From Halicephalobus mephisto (lineage: Eukaryota > Nematoda > Chromadorea > Rhabditida > Panagrolaimidae): a stretch of DNA of 64,000 bases. The translations under genes and the position numbers were made by a program. Positions 47,100 to 58,639 of this stretch are shown one piece after another; within the stretch, counting starts at the first letter, position 1, and each line of letters starts with the position of its first letter. Location: contig SWDT01000506.1 in the NCBI GenBank assembly GCA_009193035.1, positions 1 through 64,000 on the forward strand, read 5' to 3'. Below the pieces are notes generated by a model. The model saw only the letters and a program-made list of their open reading frames with translations, searched no databases and had not been told where the DNA came from.

Positions 47100-47680
47100 T
47101 TATTATAAAAATTAGAAATAAATATTGTTGCGAAATTATCTCGAAACGAATTTTCAGAAGATTCTAGAAAATTTTAGGGAAAAAGTGCATTCAAACGCGA
47201 TTGTCTACCAAGGACAGATTTTCCAAAATATTTTTCATTGAGAAAGCAAAAAAGGTATTTTTGCCAAATATTAAAGAACCAAATATTGATAAAACTGACA
47301 ATTAGCTTTTCAATTTCCATATAAATGGCAAAACTGATATCTATTTCAACAAAACCAAAAAAAAGTCAAATTTCTATTTTTTTTAAAATTGAAAAAACTG
47401 TCAATTATTATTTCATTAAAATTTTTAATTAAAATTTCCAATATAATTTTGCACATTTTATTAAAAATTCTCTATCCTTCATTTTGTACCTTAATTTCTC
47501 AAAAATTAGGTTTATTTTTCAAAAACTTAATCTCAATCACAGATTTCAGAGAAAAGGATTGGAGCGAGTGCTGGAGAAAGTCAGAGGTATAACAATTTTC
47601 AAGGAATAGTTTCATTATACTACTAAGTACCAACTTATAGAAGAATCTCTTTTGGTATTCTTTGTGAGTCTTGATAAATT
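47100..47680. other. AT-rich spacer
   Basis: No gene seen between the 137-residue gene and the 3' end of the glutamine-rich gene. A repeated phrase (ATTATCTCGAA, ACGAATTTTCAGAAG) occurs also in other introns. Confidence 0.6.
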
Positions 47681-47683
47681 ACA

Positions 47684-50600
47684 TTATTCGTCATCCGATG
47701 CAGAAGCTATTCTAAGCCTTTTTTCATCAGGAGAACTGAGATCTTCTTCACGACCATGATTCCTTTTTTCTGATGGTTTTGTATCACCACATACGTCTAT
47801 TTCTTCAGGTGATGCAGATCTACCGTTATTACTTTGTGAAACTACTTTTTTTCTTTCTTCTTCTGTCACTTCGCCTTCATCCACAGCGTGAGATGCATGT
47901 CCATTCGATTTCGATTGATCATCATCTTTAGTTCCAGAAGTAGAGGGTTCTGACTTGGCTCCAGCAATCCCAATAAGACAATTGCTTACAGAGCTCGTTG
48001 CTGAAGAATCTGTTGTTTGATTTTTAACTAAATGTGCAAAATTAATTCCCGTACTTGCAACGATCTCATTATAGGGATTCATTCGATCAAGGGATTGTCT
48101 CGCTTCTCGAAATATAGGATCAATTGGTCTCGAAGCGTAATCAACCTAAAAATTTAATTTTCAACAAACAATTATAAAAAACAAATTCTTACAGGTTTAC
48201 CAAGAGTATCCAACGCTACCCCAACTCCTTGACTATGTAAATGAGTTTTAACTTCTTTGAGACAATTGTTTACATAGTTCATCATAGGAACAAGCTGAAA
48301 TTTCCTCATACAATAAAAATTAAAACTTTTAATAACAAAAATATAAAAACTTAAATTTCTCATAAAATAAAAAAATATAAAAATTTCTACAATTATTACT
48401 TTTTGTATTTTTACAAAACTCAGTCCCCTTTTGTGTGAAATGTAAAGTTCCAAAAAACCACATTGTTGTAAAAAATAAAAATAGAAATTCATAAAATTGT
48501 CTAGGTACAAATTTCTAAAATTAGAAAAGCAATTTGTCGGAATTTTTATTTTTCCCATTTTTACTCACTTTACGTAAAAATTAAAAAAAACCCCAAAAAG
48601 GAAAAAAATTATTACAGTTAAAACTTCGAAAAAATAAATTTCAATAATTAAAGTGTCAAATAACCAGTAATGATAGTACATTATTGTTGGATTGTGCACG
48701 ATCTATTTGAGCGCAAGTCACACAGCGTTGGTCCCGAAGGGAAATACACTGAGGATAAGCGAAAGGCATACGATTGTTTTTTGGCGGGAATTTTAAAATT
48801 GCGTAATAATTAGACTAGAGTTATGTTTTATCTCGTGCCTGTGGCCCCAATAAAGTTATTTCCACATATTTGTATCTACACGCGGATCCGGATTCCCCAA
48901 CGATGATCCAACAATTATAAAAAACCAATACTTACCGGCTTCTCGGCCTTGATATCCTTTTTTTCTTCTTTTACGTCTGGAGTAAGTGCATACAATCCGC
49001 TTTTACGACGGCTTTCTGCCTGAGGGGAGGAATGAGTGTCCCTACAAATAACCATTAATCAGATTTTGTCCAAATCCAATACTGTAACAATTATCAATTA
49101 TCTTCTATAACAAAAAAATCTCAGAGAAAATACCATCCCTAATATGTAAATTTTAATTTTTTATTAGTAAATTTTAAAAAATTATAAAATTCAAATTACA
49201 AATTTTTATAATTTAAAATCAAAATATTTCAAAAATCTAAAATAAAAATTTTATTTAAAAATTAAAACTTACGTTGTTGGTAAAAAATTTGGATTTTTCT
49301 TCAATGTTTCTGTAAAATGCGTTTCTGATGCTTGTAAAATAATAGGAGTACCATCAACTTCCATAACAGTTGGATATCCAATTGATGCTGATTTTTGATC
49401 AATACCTGCAGAACCAGTTGTGATACTTTTTCCTCCAGGTGCTAAGGTTGTTGCAATACCAATTCCGCCTAATCCTGTTGTTGGAGTACCTGAACTACCA
49501 GGTGTACTATTATTTCCACTTATATTTGGTGTTTGTGTACCTGATCTATTATCATTAGCAATATCAATATAACTTTGGCATAATGCTGCTGATAATTGTG
49601 CTCCAAGTGGTGCCGTTATTTTATCATTCAAATTTGAATTTCCTGTTGACATTGTTTGTTCTGTTGAATTAGTCGTTGTTGAACTAGCATTGTTTGATGT
49701 TACAGTAATTGAATTTCCACCATTATATGCAGCATCAACAGCAGCTAGGGATCTTTGTAATCCTTCACTCATCAAACTCGGTGATCGTAAAGCCATTAAG
49801 CCACGTTGTTGAAGATCAGCAATTTCCTAAAACAAAAATTATACAAAAAATCAATATAAAATTGTTCTTCATCGCATCCAGTGTAGAAAAACAGATAATA
49901 GATTTAAAATATCCTGCTTTCCGTAGTTTCTGCACTGAAAAACAACGAAGAATTTAAAAAAACATACCGGATGACCCGCGACTGCCGACGGTTTTCTAGG
50001 AGCTGGATCAACGGGAATAGACACTTTAGGAGAACTAGAATTAAATATTCCACCATTAGAAAGAGGAGTTCCAGCAGAAATAGATCCAGCAGTTGAAGGT
50101 ACAGGGTTCGGAGTCGAAGCATTACTCGATCTTTGTAGAGCATTCAAGGCTGCATGAGCTTGAAGACTCGTAGCAATGCTACTCACGTTATTTCCTGCAG
50201 AAGCAACAGCAGCAGCAGCAACTGTAGCAAGGTGGTTTACAGGCGTTGGTCGTATTAACTACAGAAAATGTAAACTATAGATTTTCTTTCAAATAAAAAA
50301 TACTTACTTCATGTTCTAGTGGATGTGGAGCTTGTAAACCACTTAATTGATTCTGAATATTACTAGCAAGAGACGAAGATGGAGGAATCAGAACATGGCT
50401 TGCAGACTGCGACCTCAACTGAGCCACTGAAAACCAATTTTTTACATAAACAAGAAGTTATTTTCAGTAGGTTGTAATTTTTCGAAAATTCATCAATATT
50501 TTCATATATAAAAATCAACTCTGAAAAGTGAAATTTTATTTCATATATCCTAATGCAGAAGGTTATAGATATACCCAGGAAGAATAAAGTTCAGGAAATA

Positions 50601-51811
50601 AATTGCGCAAATCGAAATTCTCAAATAAGTTGTTTTAGGTTCTAAAACCCTCGAGAAAATTTCGTAAAAATGCTTATTTCTAAATTTTAATATATGATTA
50701 ATCCTGAAATCGTGTAGGATTACGACATAATCATCACGAAAAATCAAAATCATCACGTAGGCTGCTTTAAATTAGAAATTCATGTCGAAAATTCCACGAC
50801 TCTTATTTTTGATTTTCACAGTAATGTAAAACAAACTTACGACTTGGATTCATCAACGCACTCTGCAGCATCATGGCTTCTGTAACGTCGTTCATCTTCA
50901 TCTGACTTTGACCTGCAGCATTTCCTATTCTGTTCATGTGTTGAATAAGGGACTGCTGAAGTGTCGACATCGAACTAGATGGATTAGAAAGAGCAGCTGC
51001 TTGAATCTGTTGAGTTCCAGCAGTTTGGGCCGTTTGTTGTTGAATTCCAGCAAGAGCTCCTCGTTGTTCTTGAGCTGCTGCTTGTAAACTTATCGATCTA
51101 AAAAAACAACATATATATGAAAATAATTAAAATTTACTTTAACAAGGCTGTATTGGTGAGGTTCTGTGGCAATGGTTGAGAGTTGTTTCCTCTAGTTGCT
51201 AATTTTTCCAAAATCGCTCTAGCTTGATTGACTCCAAAATTGAAGAAGAATCTAAGAGTATCAACGTTGTTGATCGGCAAGTCCATTCCACTTGGAATCG
51301 CGGAATATGAAATATCAATATTAACCCGTTTGTAAGTTTCCGAGTCGAAATGCGGGATTTGGACAGCAGGATTATGTTCTGGCCAAGCTAGGGAGCTCAT
51401 CATAGGTTGCTGTTGTTCTGCTTTTTGGCGTTGTTGGGCTTGAACTTGTGCTTGTTGTTGAGCTGCTGCTAATGCTGCTTGTTGATTAGCTAATGCTTGT
51501 TGTTGAGCGATCAATAATGCTGGATTCTGTTGAGCAGCTTGTTGTTGAGATAGAACAGCATGAAGATTAGGTGGAAGTTGACTAAGAAGAAAATTTTGCG
51601 CAGATGTTGCGGCTTGTTGAGCGGCAACTTGCTGTTGTTGCTGCTGTTGAGCTTGTTGAACTGCTGCTTGTTGTTGTTGAATTTGCTGGAGAACTCCTGA
51701 ATTCTGATTAGACAGTAACTGTAATAGTTGTTGAGGTTGTATCCCCATGGCCACAGCATGCTGGATTATCGCCTCTAGGGGTACATTACCCGTCCCTGCC
51801 GACGGGTCCAT
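47684..51811 (-). CDS. Large glutamine/alanine/serine-rich protein, probably nuclear, unrecognised
   Basis: Eight exons in phase: 51811..51138, 51097..50841, 50426..50308, 50258..49968, 49826..49273, 49041..48936, 48294..48193, 48145..47684, giving 854 residues. Residues about 13-36 (AIIQHAVAMGIQPQQLLQLL) precede a long Gln/Ala tract, then a compact segment (YKRVNIDISYSAIPSGMDLP, NNVDTLRFFFNFGVNQARAI) that may be the only folded N-terminal domain. Ser/Thr/Gly/Asn-rich linkers follow, then a conserved-looking C-terminal block (VPMMNYVNNCLKEVKTHLHS, PIDPIFREARQSLDRMNPYN). The end is acidic and basic, with an EKR-type nuclear localisation-like SPDEKRLRIA. Overall it looks like a transcription or chromatin cofactor; I cannot name the family. 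Intron 6 holds a 233-bp inverted-terminal element. Confidence 0.8.
48683..48915 (+). mobile_element. 233-bp element with ATTGTTGGAT terminal inverted repeats
   Basis: Begins ATTGTTGGAT and ends ATCCAACAAT, exact 10-base inverted ends. Internal GTTGGTCCCGAAGGGAAAT, GAGGATAAGCGAAAGGC and TTTTATCTCGTGCCTGTGG are shared with 20166-20520 and, reversed, 22530-22620. No coding capacity, so a non-autonomous DNA element. Target duplication not resolved. Confidence 0.7.
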
Positions 51812-52360
51812 CGTGCGGGGGACTATAAGGAATTAAAAGGGAAATTCTGGTCTTGAGGTGGAATTTTGGTGACGAAGAATGTTGTCCTGAAATTTCCATA
51901 TATGAATCGGATTGGGAAACCACGTAAATGAATCCCGGGAAAATGGAAGCAGAAAAACAAACCAGAAATTTGTTCCGGATTAAAAATATATAAAAATACG
52001 ACGTCAAGGTTCAATACGAGCAAAGAAGTTTCATCAGAAACCTAAAAATCAATCATTATCTACAGGAAAGGCAGGGAAAGAGATACACGCGGCAGAGAAA
52101 ATTAAAATAGCTCAGGTGCTCTCTCGCGCAACATAACGACTTGTGAGTCCACCCAACCACCAGCAAAGTGCACGCGGGTCCGTGCTATGGTCGCTTGGCA
52201 AACGACGCGGACGCGTTTGTCTCGATCGATAAAGGCTCGCTGTACTCTCTCCTCATGTGTGTAGGTTTTCATCATACACAGAACAGCCCCGGCACGGAAT
52301 GAGGGAACAAGAAAAGCCAATGCGCAGTTGGAGCTTTGCATTCGTCTCTAGTTTCGGACA
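51812..52360 (-). promoter_or_regulatory. Upstream region of the glutamine-rich gene, GC-rich core
   Basis: Bases 52110-52340 are markedly richer in G and C than anything nearby (CTCTCGCGCAACATAACG, GCACGCGGGTCCGTG, GACGCGGACGCGTTTGTC). Long frames are open across it on the minus strand, but they look like a consequence of GC content. Position and composition suggest a promoter or non-coding first exon; no transcription start can be assigned. Confidence 0.4.
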
Positions 52361-52369
52361 GCTGACCGA

Positions 52370-52980
52370 AATTTTTAAGTTTTTAAAATTTGATTTTATA
52401 TAAATTTAATTTACAAATATGTCAAAAATGTAGTAGAGTACCATTTATTTTTTTTTTTGGAATTTTAGGCTCTGAAATAAAATTAAAAATTATATATGAA
52501 ATTCACACTGGGGAATTTTATAATTTTTTTAAAATTTGATTTTATGTAAATTTAACTTTCAAATATCTCAAAAATATAATAAGATACTGTTTATTTTTTT
52601 TTTTGGAATTTTAGGCTCTGAAATAAAATTAAAAATTATATATGAAATTCACACTGGGAATTTTAAAATTTTTATAATTTTTTTTAAAATTTGATTTTAT
52701 GTAAATTTAACTTTCAAATGTCTCAAAAATATAATAAGATACTGTTTATTATTTTTTTTGGAATTTTAACCTTAGAAATAAAATTAAAAATTATATATGA
52801 AATTAACATTGGGAATTTTATAATTTTTATAATTTTTTTAAAATTTGATTTTATATAAATTTAACCTCCAAATATTCCAGAAATGTAGTAAAGTACTGTT
52901 TAATTTTATCTCTGAGCCTAAAATTCCTAAAAAAGTAATAAAAATCATGTAGAATTCACACTGAAAACTTTAAATTTTAT
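52370..52980 (+). repeat. Tandem ~150-bp units, four copies
   Basis: Units containing GGAATTTTAGGCTCTGAAAT, AATTATATATGAAATTCACA and TTTGATTTTAT(A/G)TAAATTTAA begin near 52380, 52520, 52680 and 52840; the last is diverged. Confidence 0.85.
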
Positions 52981-53029
52981 TTTTCTCAAATTTTCGAAAT
53001 TCTATTTCACGTAAATTTTTATGATATAA

Positions 53030-53355
53030 AAAATAACGTAAATAATAATTTTAAAATTCCGGGGTTACGTTGAAAATAAAAAAATGTGAAATTTCAAAAG
53101 TAATTTTTCAAATATTTTCGAATTTTTTATATATTTAAAAAAATATTTTAATAACGTAAATAATAATTTAAAAATTCCGGGGTTACGTTAAAAATAAAAA
53201 AATATGTGAAATTTTATATTTTATAAAAGTTCGAAATCGATTTTTTAAAAAATTTATTTTATATATTTAAAAAAATATTTTAATAATAATGTAAAAACGT
53301 AAATAATAATTTAAAAATTCCGGGGTTACGTTAAAAATAAAAAAATATGTGAAAT
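53030..53355 (+). repeat. Tandem ATTCCGGGGTTACGTTAAAA units
   Basis: Three copies of about 120 bases with AACGTAAATAATAATTTAAA and ATTCCGGGGTTACGTT. Confidence 0.85.
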
Positions 53356-53359
53356 TGAC

Positions 53360-53640
53360 ACTTGTGCGGACATCCGAGATTTCAGTTTTTGTCCAAAGAA
53401 CACACTTGTTCCTGGTGATTCTTGGTTCTGCAGGGAGATCAATTTGTGCACGTTGGTTAAAGGACGGTCCCTGCATTAATCATTGTTTTTTTATTTTTTC
53501 TTTTTCTTCGGATGATAAAAAACGGGAGTGGTCTTGATCAGTCCGTAATCTAAGGACTTTATGATGGAGTCGCCGAATGTGTGATAGTGCAAGACTAAAG
53601 TTAAGTGGTCTTTGGCAGGATAATTTAACGTAAAAAAACT
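53360..53640. other. More complex unassigned stretch
   Basis: Mixed-composition sequence (GCGGACATCCGAGATTTCAG, GTTCTGCAGGGAGATC) with short frames on both strands, none supported. Could hold an exon. Confidence 0.3.
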
Positions 53641-54070
53641 AAAATTTAAATACTGTAAGAAAAACCAACGAAAAATTATAAAACTTAAATTTAAAGCAAC
53701 AATAACAAAAACTATGGTCGAAAATTGGATGTTTTTCGTGCCAGGACCGCTACTTGGAAAGTGGTTTTAGGAAATAAAGAAGGGAAATTATTAAATAAAA
53801 GTGTCCTACAAGGAATAATATTTGAAAGATGACTAATTGTGTAGTCAAAAATTGAATGTTTTTCGTGTCAGAATTGTCACTTGGAGTACAGTCCTAATGA
53901 ATACCACAGAAAATTATAGGATGACAACGTGTGGGTTTCGTAACGAGTGATGTTTGAAGCTCCATTAGCCAAGTTTACAGACGAGAAACTAATCGAAAGT
54001 CGTTCGTTCCAGGACTCGAAACGGTTCTTTAAAAATTGAACACAAAGGGAATTCTGAGTGCAGATGTGAT

Positions 54071-54232
54071 CCTACTGTAGATGACACTTGGTGTCTCGAC
54101 TGTGATTTTGTCCACTGGTCCTTTAAAGGACAAATAGGAAATGGATGGATGGTTGGTGGACATCACATTGAGACTACCAGGTTCTCTGGATGAATTCCCA
54201 CTGTAGCATGCATCTGTACCGTATATTTTGAG
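54071..54232 (-). CDS. Orphan exon candidate, unrecognised
   Basis: After GGGTCATTTTAG the minus strand is open: LKIYGTDACYSGNSSREPGS, MSTNHPSISYLSFKGPVDKI and VETPSVIY, reaching a GTAGGA donor. A ~50-base intron and a TTTTTAAAG acceptor would lead to a further short open piece (FRVLERTTFD or, in another phase, NRFESWNERLSISFSSVNL). Balanced composition and N-glycosylation sequons (NSS) suggest a secreted or extracellular segment. No start exon found. Confidence 0.35.
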
Positions 54233-54729
54233 CACTAAAATGACCCCTGAGAATGAATATAAATAAACACAAACCCAAATTTAAAATCGAAAATTTTCTA
54301 AATGGGACTAAAGATCTCGAAATGGTACTTAGTAACCCTGTTGAATACTTGGCAATTTTTTTTGCTTTTTAAAATACTATTAAATGCGTAAGAATAACTT
54401 TGAAATATCTAAAAATCTAAGAACAGAGATTCAATAACACAGATCCTGGAGCGAGACATCAGAAGAGGCTTAATTTTCACGTGCATGATGCTGATTATCT
54501 CTTTTTTATTCTTGTTATTAGAGAGGTCAAAGTTCTTTCAGTAGACAAGGATGTATCAAACTATCAAGAAAGATAACGTCAGTGAAAATAACTTGTTGAA
54601 ATCAATTCCGGCTCATTTTGTGGGTCATGGGACATGTTTCCAGGATGTATGGTTAGGTTTTTCTAAATCATCTTCTGAAGGAAAAAAATTAGGAAATTTT
54701 CGATATTTCATATATAATACGTTGAGATT

Positions 54730-55200
54730 TAGTTAAAGCAGTCTTTGGCACACAGTACCATCCAGTTTGTAAATTATCAGATATGTATTCAGAATCCGTA
54801 GTTAATTTTTTCTGAATGGTCTTCTGGAGTAAGAAAATTAAAATAATTCCGAACATTTCATATGTAACATGTTTAAATTTTGTTGAAGTAGTTTTTGATG
54901 CATTATATGTTTAATTTTACAGGTCATCAGATATGTATTCAGAATCTGCAGTTTTTCTGACGATCTTCTGGAGTGATGTAGTCAGAAAATTTCGGACATT
55001 GTATGTATTGCATTTTGGGATTTACTTTAAGTAATTTTTTATACAAAATACTTCGTTTTGTATGTCATGAGGCTTTCAGAATATATAATTAAATTTTGTA
55101 GAATAATTTTCTGAAACTAGGAAATCGGATATATGTGCAGAATTTTGCTGAAATAGCTTCTGATAAAAAATACAGCTCATTTTTGTAACTTATCGGATAT
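54730..55200. repeat. Diverged tandem repeat, left flank of the 54.7-63.9 kb region
   Basis: Three or so units of about 130 bases with TCAGATATGTATTCAGAATC, TCTGA(A/C)(T/G)(G/A)(G/A)TCTTCTGGAGT and CATATGTAACATG. Parts (AGGAAATCGGATATATG) are the reverse of words in the right-flank array (ATCCGATTTCCTCAT). Confidence 0.6.
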
Positions 55201-55299
55201 CGATTAAGAATTCGTTATCTACTCCCACCAAACGATCTATTGATATGAGAAAACCGAATATATGTGCAAAATTTCACATATCTCACATCAAGCAAACAT

Positions 55300-55540
55300 A
55301 AGCGAATTCACTTATTTATTAAGCGAACTCGCTTATTTGTCGAGTGAATATGAGCGAACTCACTTTTTTATCGAGTGAATATGAGCGAACTCGCTTATTT
55401 ATCGAGTGAATATGAGCGAACTCGCTTTTTTATCAAGTGAATATGAGCGAACTCGCTTTTTTATCAAGTGAATATGAGCGAACTCGCTTTTTTATCAAGT
55501 GAACATGAGCGAACTCGCTTTTTTATCGAGCGACTTTGAG
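55300..55540 (+). repeat. GAGCGAACTCGCTTTTTTATC minisatellite
   Basis: Eight copies of a 31-base unit (GAGCGAACTCGC plus TTTTTTATCAAGTGAATAT). The GAGCGAACTCGC part is itself nearly palindromic. A reversed, decayed counterpart is at 62360-62510. Confidence 0.9.
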
Positions 55541-55884
55541 ATTTTTTATTTTCAGAGCACTTCTTTTATATTTTTATCTAACCAATTTAAATAATTTTTT
55601 AAATAAATAGATGTAGTTTTTTTGTTCAATCTACCTGTCGAATAAGTTTTTCAAAAAGGTAATCACAGATATGACAAAAAAGGGAATCCGGATTTACGGA
55701 TTTTCTGGATTATCTCATCTCAAAAAGCGTTTACCAAAATTCAATTACAAATTTTGAATACAATTTTTAACAACATCGAACTGATATACGCCGGATGTCA
55801 CGTTTACTAAAATTACTTCCTTGTGTGGATCATGGAGTACGGTATTTCGTTATTTTTATTTCAGAATTGAAATAAATAATTTAT

Positions 55885-56025
55885 TTACAAACCAAAAGTA
55901 TTCAATAATTTGTTAATTTGAACTTTGTCTTCATCGAGGGATTTGAATTTTTGATGAGCGACGTCCCTGGTGAAGATGACTTCTTTCCGGAGTCGATCGA
56001 GTTGAGGTTCTTCCACTTTCCATCT
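55885..56025 (-). CDS. Last exon of an unrecognised small coiled-coil-like protein
   Basis: 47 codons after AAATTCCAG: RWKVEEPQLDRLRKEVIFTR, DVAHQKFKSLDEDKVQIN and KLLNTFGL, then TAA and a nearby AATAAA. Charged and helical, typical of a C-terminal coiled coil. A candidate upstream exon starting at 56175 (MEQTDLSISSQTSNRFQTN) lies about 150 bases away, but runs into a stop before any donor in the required phase, so the link is unproven. Confidence 0.45.
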   Translation of the reverse strand, partial: RWKVEEPQLDRLRKEVIFTRDVAHQKFKSLDEDKVQINKLLNTFGL

Positions 56026-56339
56026 CTGGAATTTTATTGATTTAAATTTTGATTTTTTTTTAATTTTCAAATTCGAACAAAATTATTTAAATTCAATTTC
56101 GTTCATTTTCGAATTCGAATTAGTCTGGAATCGGTTCGAAGTTTGGCTCGAAATCGACAAATCTGTTTGTTCCATATAATCTATATCTATGAATTTACAT
56201 AAATCATATATGATAAAGATTAAAAATTAACTTTTTTAGCAAAATTGTCTCAACAAGAATTTTTAGAAACTACAGTAATCTACTATATCGGTTTTAGGTT
56301 GATTTCGTAATCTTACATTATTTCGCAATTATCTTTTTA

Positions 56340-56755
56340 AAAATATACTTTTTTGTGTAGATTTATCTAGATAGAATATAACTTTTAACTCAGTAACAAA
56401 TGTAAATTATCACTATTACTTGTAATTTTCGTTCAAAATGTCAAATATTCATGGAAAATACGACCATTACGTCACATTTCACAATTGTTACGAGGTCAAA
56501 AGTTACACTTTTTTTGTATAAGGGATTGACGAAACATTTCTTTGCTAGTGATGAGCAAAGTGGTCTTATTGCTATAGATTGACAAAAGGTTCTTATTACT
56601 ACACACAAAAAAGTATAACGTTCAACCCAATAACAAATGTAAATTGTCACTATTGTAATTTCCGTCACAAAAGTCCAATATTCATGAAAAATGAGACCAT
56701 TGTGTCACATTTCGCAATTGTTACAGAACCAAAAGTTACGCTTTTTTGTATGTAG
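56340..56755 (-). mobile_element. Pair of MITE-like elements, left side
   Basis: Two ACAAAAAA-family units (about 56340-56510 and 56598-56752). The whole block is a near-identical reverse complement of 61322-61712. The frame open across it is duplicated in the mirror copy and is not a gene. Confidence 0.85.
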
Positions 56756-56801
56756 AAACTACTGTATCAAGGTATATAGAACGTAAAGGACCTTGTTCAT
56801 C

Positions 56802-57255
56802 ATCGGGGATTAGTAATTATATATAGACATTGATGGATATTGAAGACATCATAACACTCAAAGTACCCCTGAGTTACTACTTTTATATGCACAACTCCGA
56901 AACTTACGTCGTCACTAACAAAGTAGGCCATCTGATAGAAGATACAGTATATCTTACTCATCAGTCCATAAAGAACCCCGACAAAATACAGTACTGCCGT
57001 GGTTATCACGAATGTCGAGAGGAACGAGAAAGCCACTCCACAGAGGACCAGGGGGAAGACGCAGGTATCTTGCTTGAGACATCTCACGAAGTCCTGGTGG
57101 GTGTAGTCCAAAATGTCTTCTTCGTAAACTTCTGTGGTGGTGTACTGTACAGGGTTCCAGAAGTACTGGTCGAAATTGTTCAAGTTGTTCGGTCGGGGAG
57201 TCGGCTGGTAGTTTCTGGGATCCCATGGATTACGGTAATCCCAAATCGAAGACAT
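56802..57255 (-). CDS. Small membrane protein, unrecognised (151 or 138 residues)
   Basis: ATG at 57255 follows ATTTTTCAG directly. An N-terminal Pro/Asn/Trp/Tyr-rich part (MSSIWDYRNPWDPRNYQPTP, NNFDQYFWNPVQY) precedes one long hydrophobic segment of about 30 residues (VFPLVLCGVAFSFLSTFVIT, TAVLYFVGVLYGLM) that could be one or two helices. The frame continues to 56802. A GTAAGT donor at 56907 and a CTCAG acceptor define a possible 39-base in-frame intron, so two products differing by 13 residues are possible. First of three small membrane-protein genes between the mirrored MITE pairs. Confidence 0.65.
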
Positions 57256-57594
57256 CTGAAAAATCAAAGTATTGTAAAAAATAAAAATGAACATTGTTCC
57301 AAAATTATCCCGACACGAATAAAGTTGTTTAAAATTATATTTTTACAAAAATTCAAAATTTTTTTACGGAATTATTTCAGAAAAAAATTAAAGTTTCAGA
57401 TATTTCGAAAAAGTTGAGGAAATTCTCGGCAATTTCAGAAACTTCTAGTAAATTCTAAAAGATTCGAAATTTTCTACAGTATTCTGGTCAAAAATAAATA
57501 TTTTTTTCAAAATTACTTCAACATAAATTTTTGAAACTTTCAGAATCTAAAACTACAGATGTTGGTTTTAAAAAATTTCACTGAACTTTGAAAT

Positions 57595-57920
57595 AATTCA
57601 GAAACCTTTATAGAGTTGTCAAGAACTTCAGAAGCTTCTACAGTATACTAAAAGGTTCAACAAGCTTCTACAGTATACTAAAAGATTCAGTAAGTTTCTA
57701 CAGTATCGTAAAATATTCAATAAACTTCTACAGTACCCTAAAAGATTCCAAAAGCTTCTACAGTATCCTAAAAGATTCAGTAAGTTTTTACAGTATCCTA
57801 AAAGATTCCAAAAGCTTCTACAGTATCCTAAAAGATTCTAAAAGCTTCTACAGTACCCTAAAACATTTCAAAAGTTCCTACAGTATCCTGAAATATTCAA
57901 TAATTTCCTACAGTATTCTG
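57595..57920 (+). repeat. CTTCTACAGTATCCTAAAAGATTC tandem array
   Basis: About ten units of 30-36 bases, each with TTCTACAGTA(T/C)(C/A)CTAAAA. TACTGTA/TACAGTA words are frequent throughout the window. Confidence 0.9.
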
Positions 57921-58118
57921 TAAAAATTACTAATTATTTTTCCGAAATTATCTCAACACGAATTTTTGGAACTTTAAAAGTCTCCGAAATTTAAAGTTTC
58001 AGAAGTTCCCGTCAGATTCTGGAAGATTCTAAATTTTAATATTATAAATTATATTTTGAACAAATAACAAGCGATTAAACGCTTCGGAAAAAATTTTACA
58101 ATTAAAAATTGTATTTAT

Positions 58119-58490
58119 TCAAACTCCAGGAAAATGAACAATAGCACCAATTCTTTTGCTTCTTTTTCTTAATTCTTTAAATTCGTTTTTCAAAAATCCG
58201 ATTTTCATCAAAGCGTTTTTGTTCCAACTCAAAGTCCGATCTCGAAGCTCAAACATCTCCTCCGTCAACTCGTCGTTCTTGGGAGGACATTTCGAAACAC
58301 ACCAAAGATCCATCCCGTGGAGAATCCCGACCACGATGTAATTGATAATGTTCAAAATTACTTTGACAGTAATACTCAGAACAACCAGAATCACAAATGT
58401 TCCCACAATGAGGATACTGTAGAAAAGAATCGAGCAGAATAATCTCTCCTTGCATTCAGAAATGTGTTCTTCGATGGAATCGTAGTTCAT
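58119..58490 (-). CDS. Small membrane protein, 123 residues, unrecognised
   Basis: Complete single-exon frame. Acidic N-terminus MNYDSIEEHISECKERLF, then a long hydrophobic stretch (CSILFYSILIVGTFVILVVL, SITVKVILNIINYIVVGIL) fit for two closely spaced helices, then a polar, highly charged helical C-terminus (NDELTEEMFELRDRTLSWNK, EFKELRKRSKRIGAIV). Topology resembles the neighbouring gene at 59646 (hydrophobic N-terminus, charged coiled C-terminus). A CTACAG acceptor-like site lies shortly before the ATG, and a possible 5' exon with a GTGAGT donor lies near 59420. Confidence 0.7.
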   Translation of the reverse strand: MNYDSIEEHISECKERLFCSILFYSILIVGTFVILVVLSITVKVILNIINYIVVGILHGMDLWCVSKCPPKNDELTEEMFELRDRTLSWNKNALMKIGFLKNEFKELRKRSKRIGAIVHFPGV

Positions 58491-58639
58491 TGTGGATTAC
58501 TGTAGCATTGTTGAAGGAAAAGTTGATGGAGGAGTTGGTGGAAATCAAAACTATTATTATAGTTAATTTCTGCAAAAACAATTACTCCAAAAATCAGAAA
58601 TATTTACCACGAAATTGTAAAAAATTATCTCAACACGAA

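Noticed and set aside
52102..52341. 79-codon minus-strand frame starting MQSSNCALAFLV
   Set aside because: GC-rich sequence upstream of the glutamine-rich gene; openness is explained by composition and there are no splice or homology clues.
56441..56668. 75-codon frame, duplicated at 61402-61638
   Set aside because: Lies within MITE-like elements and is mirrored because the elements are; no protein features.
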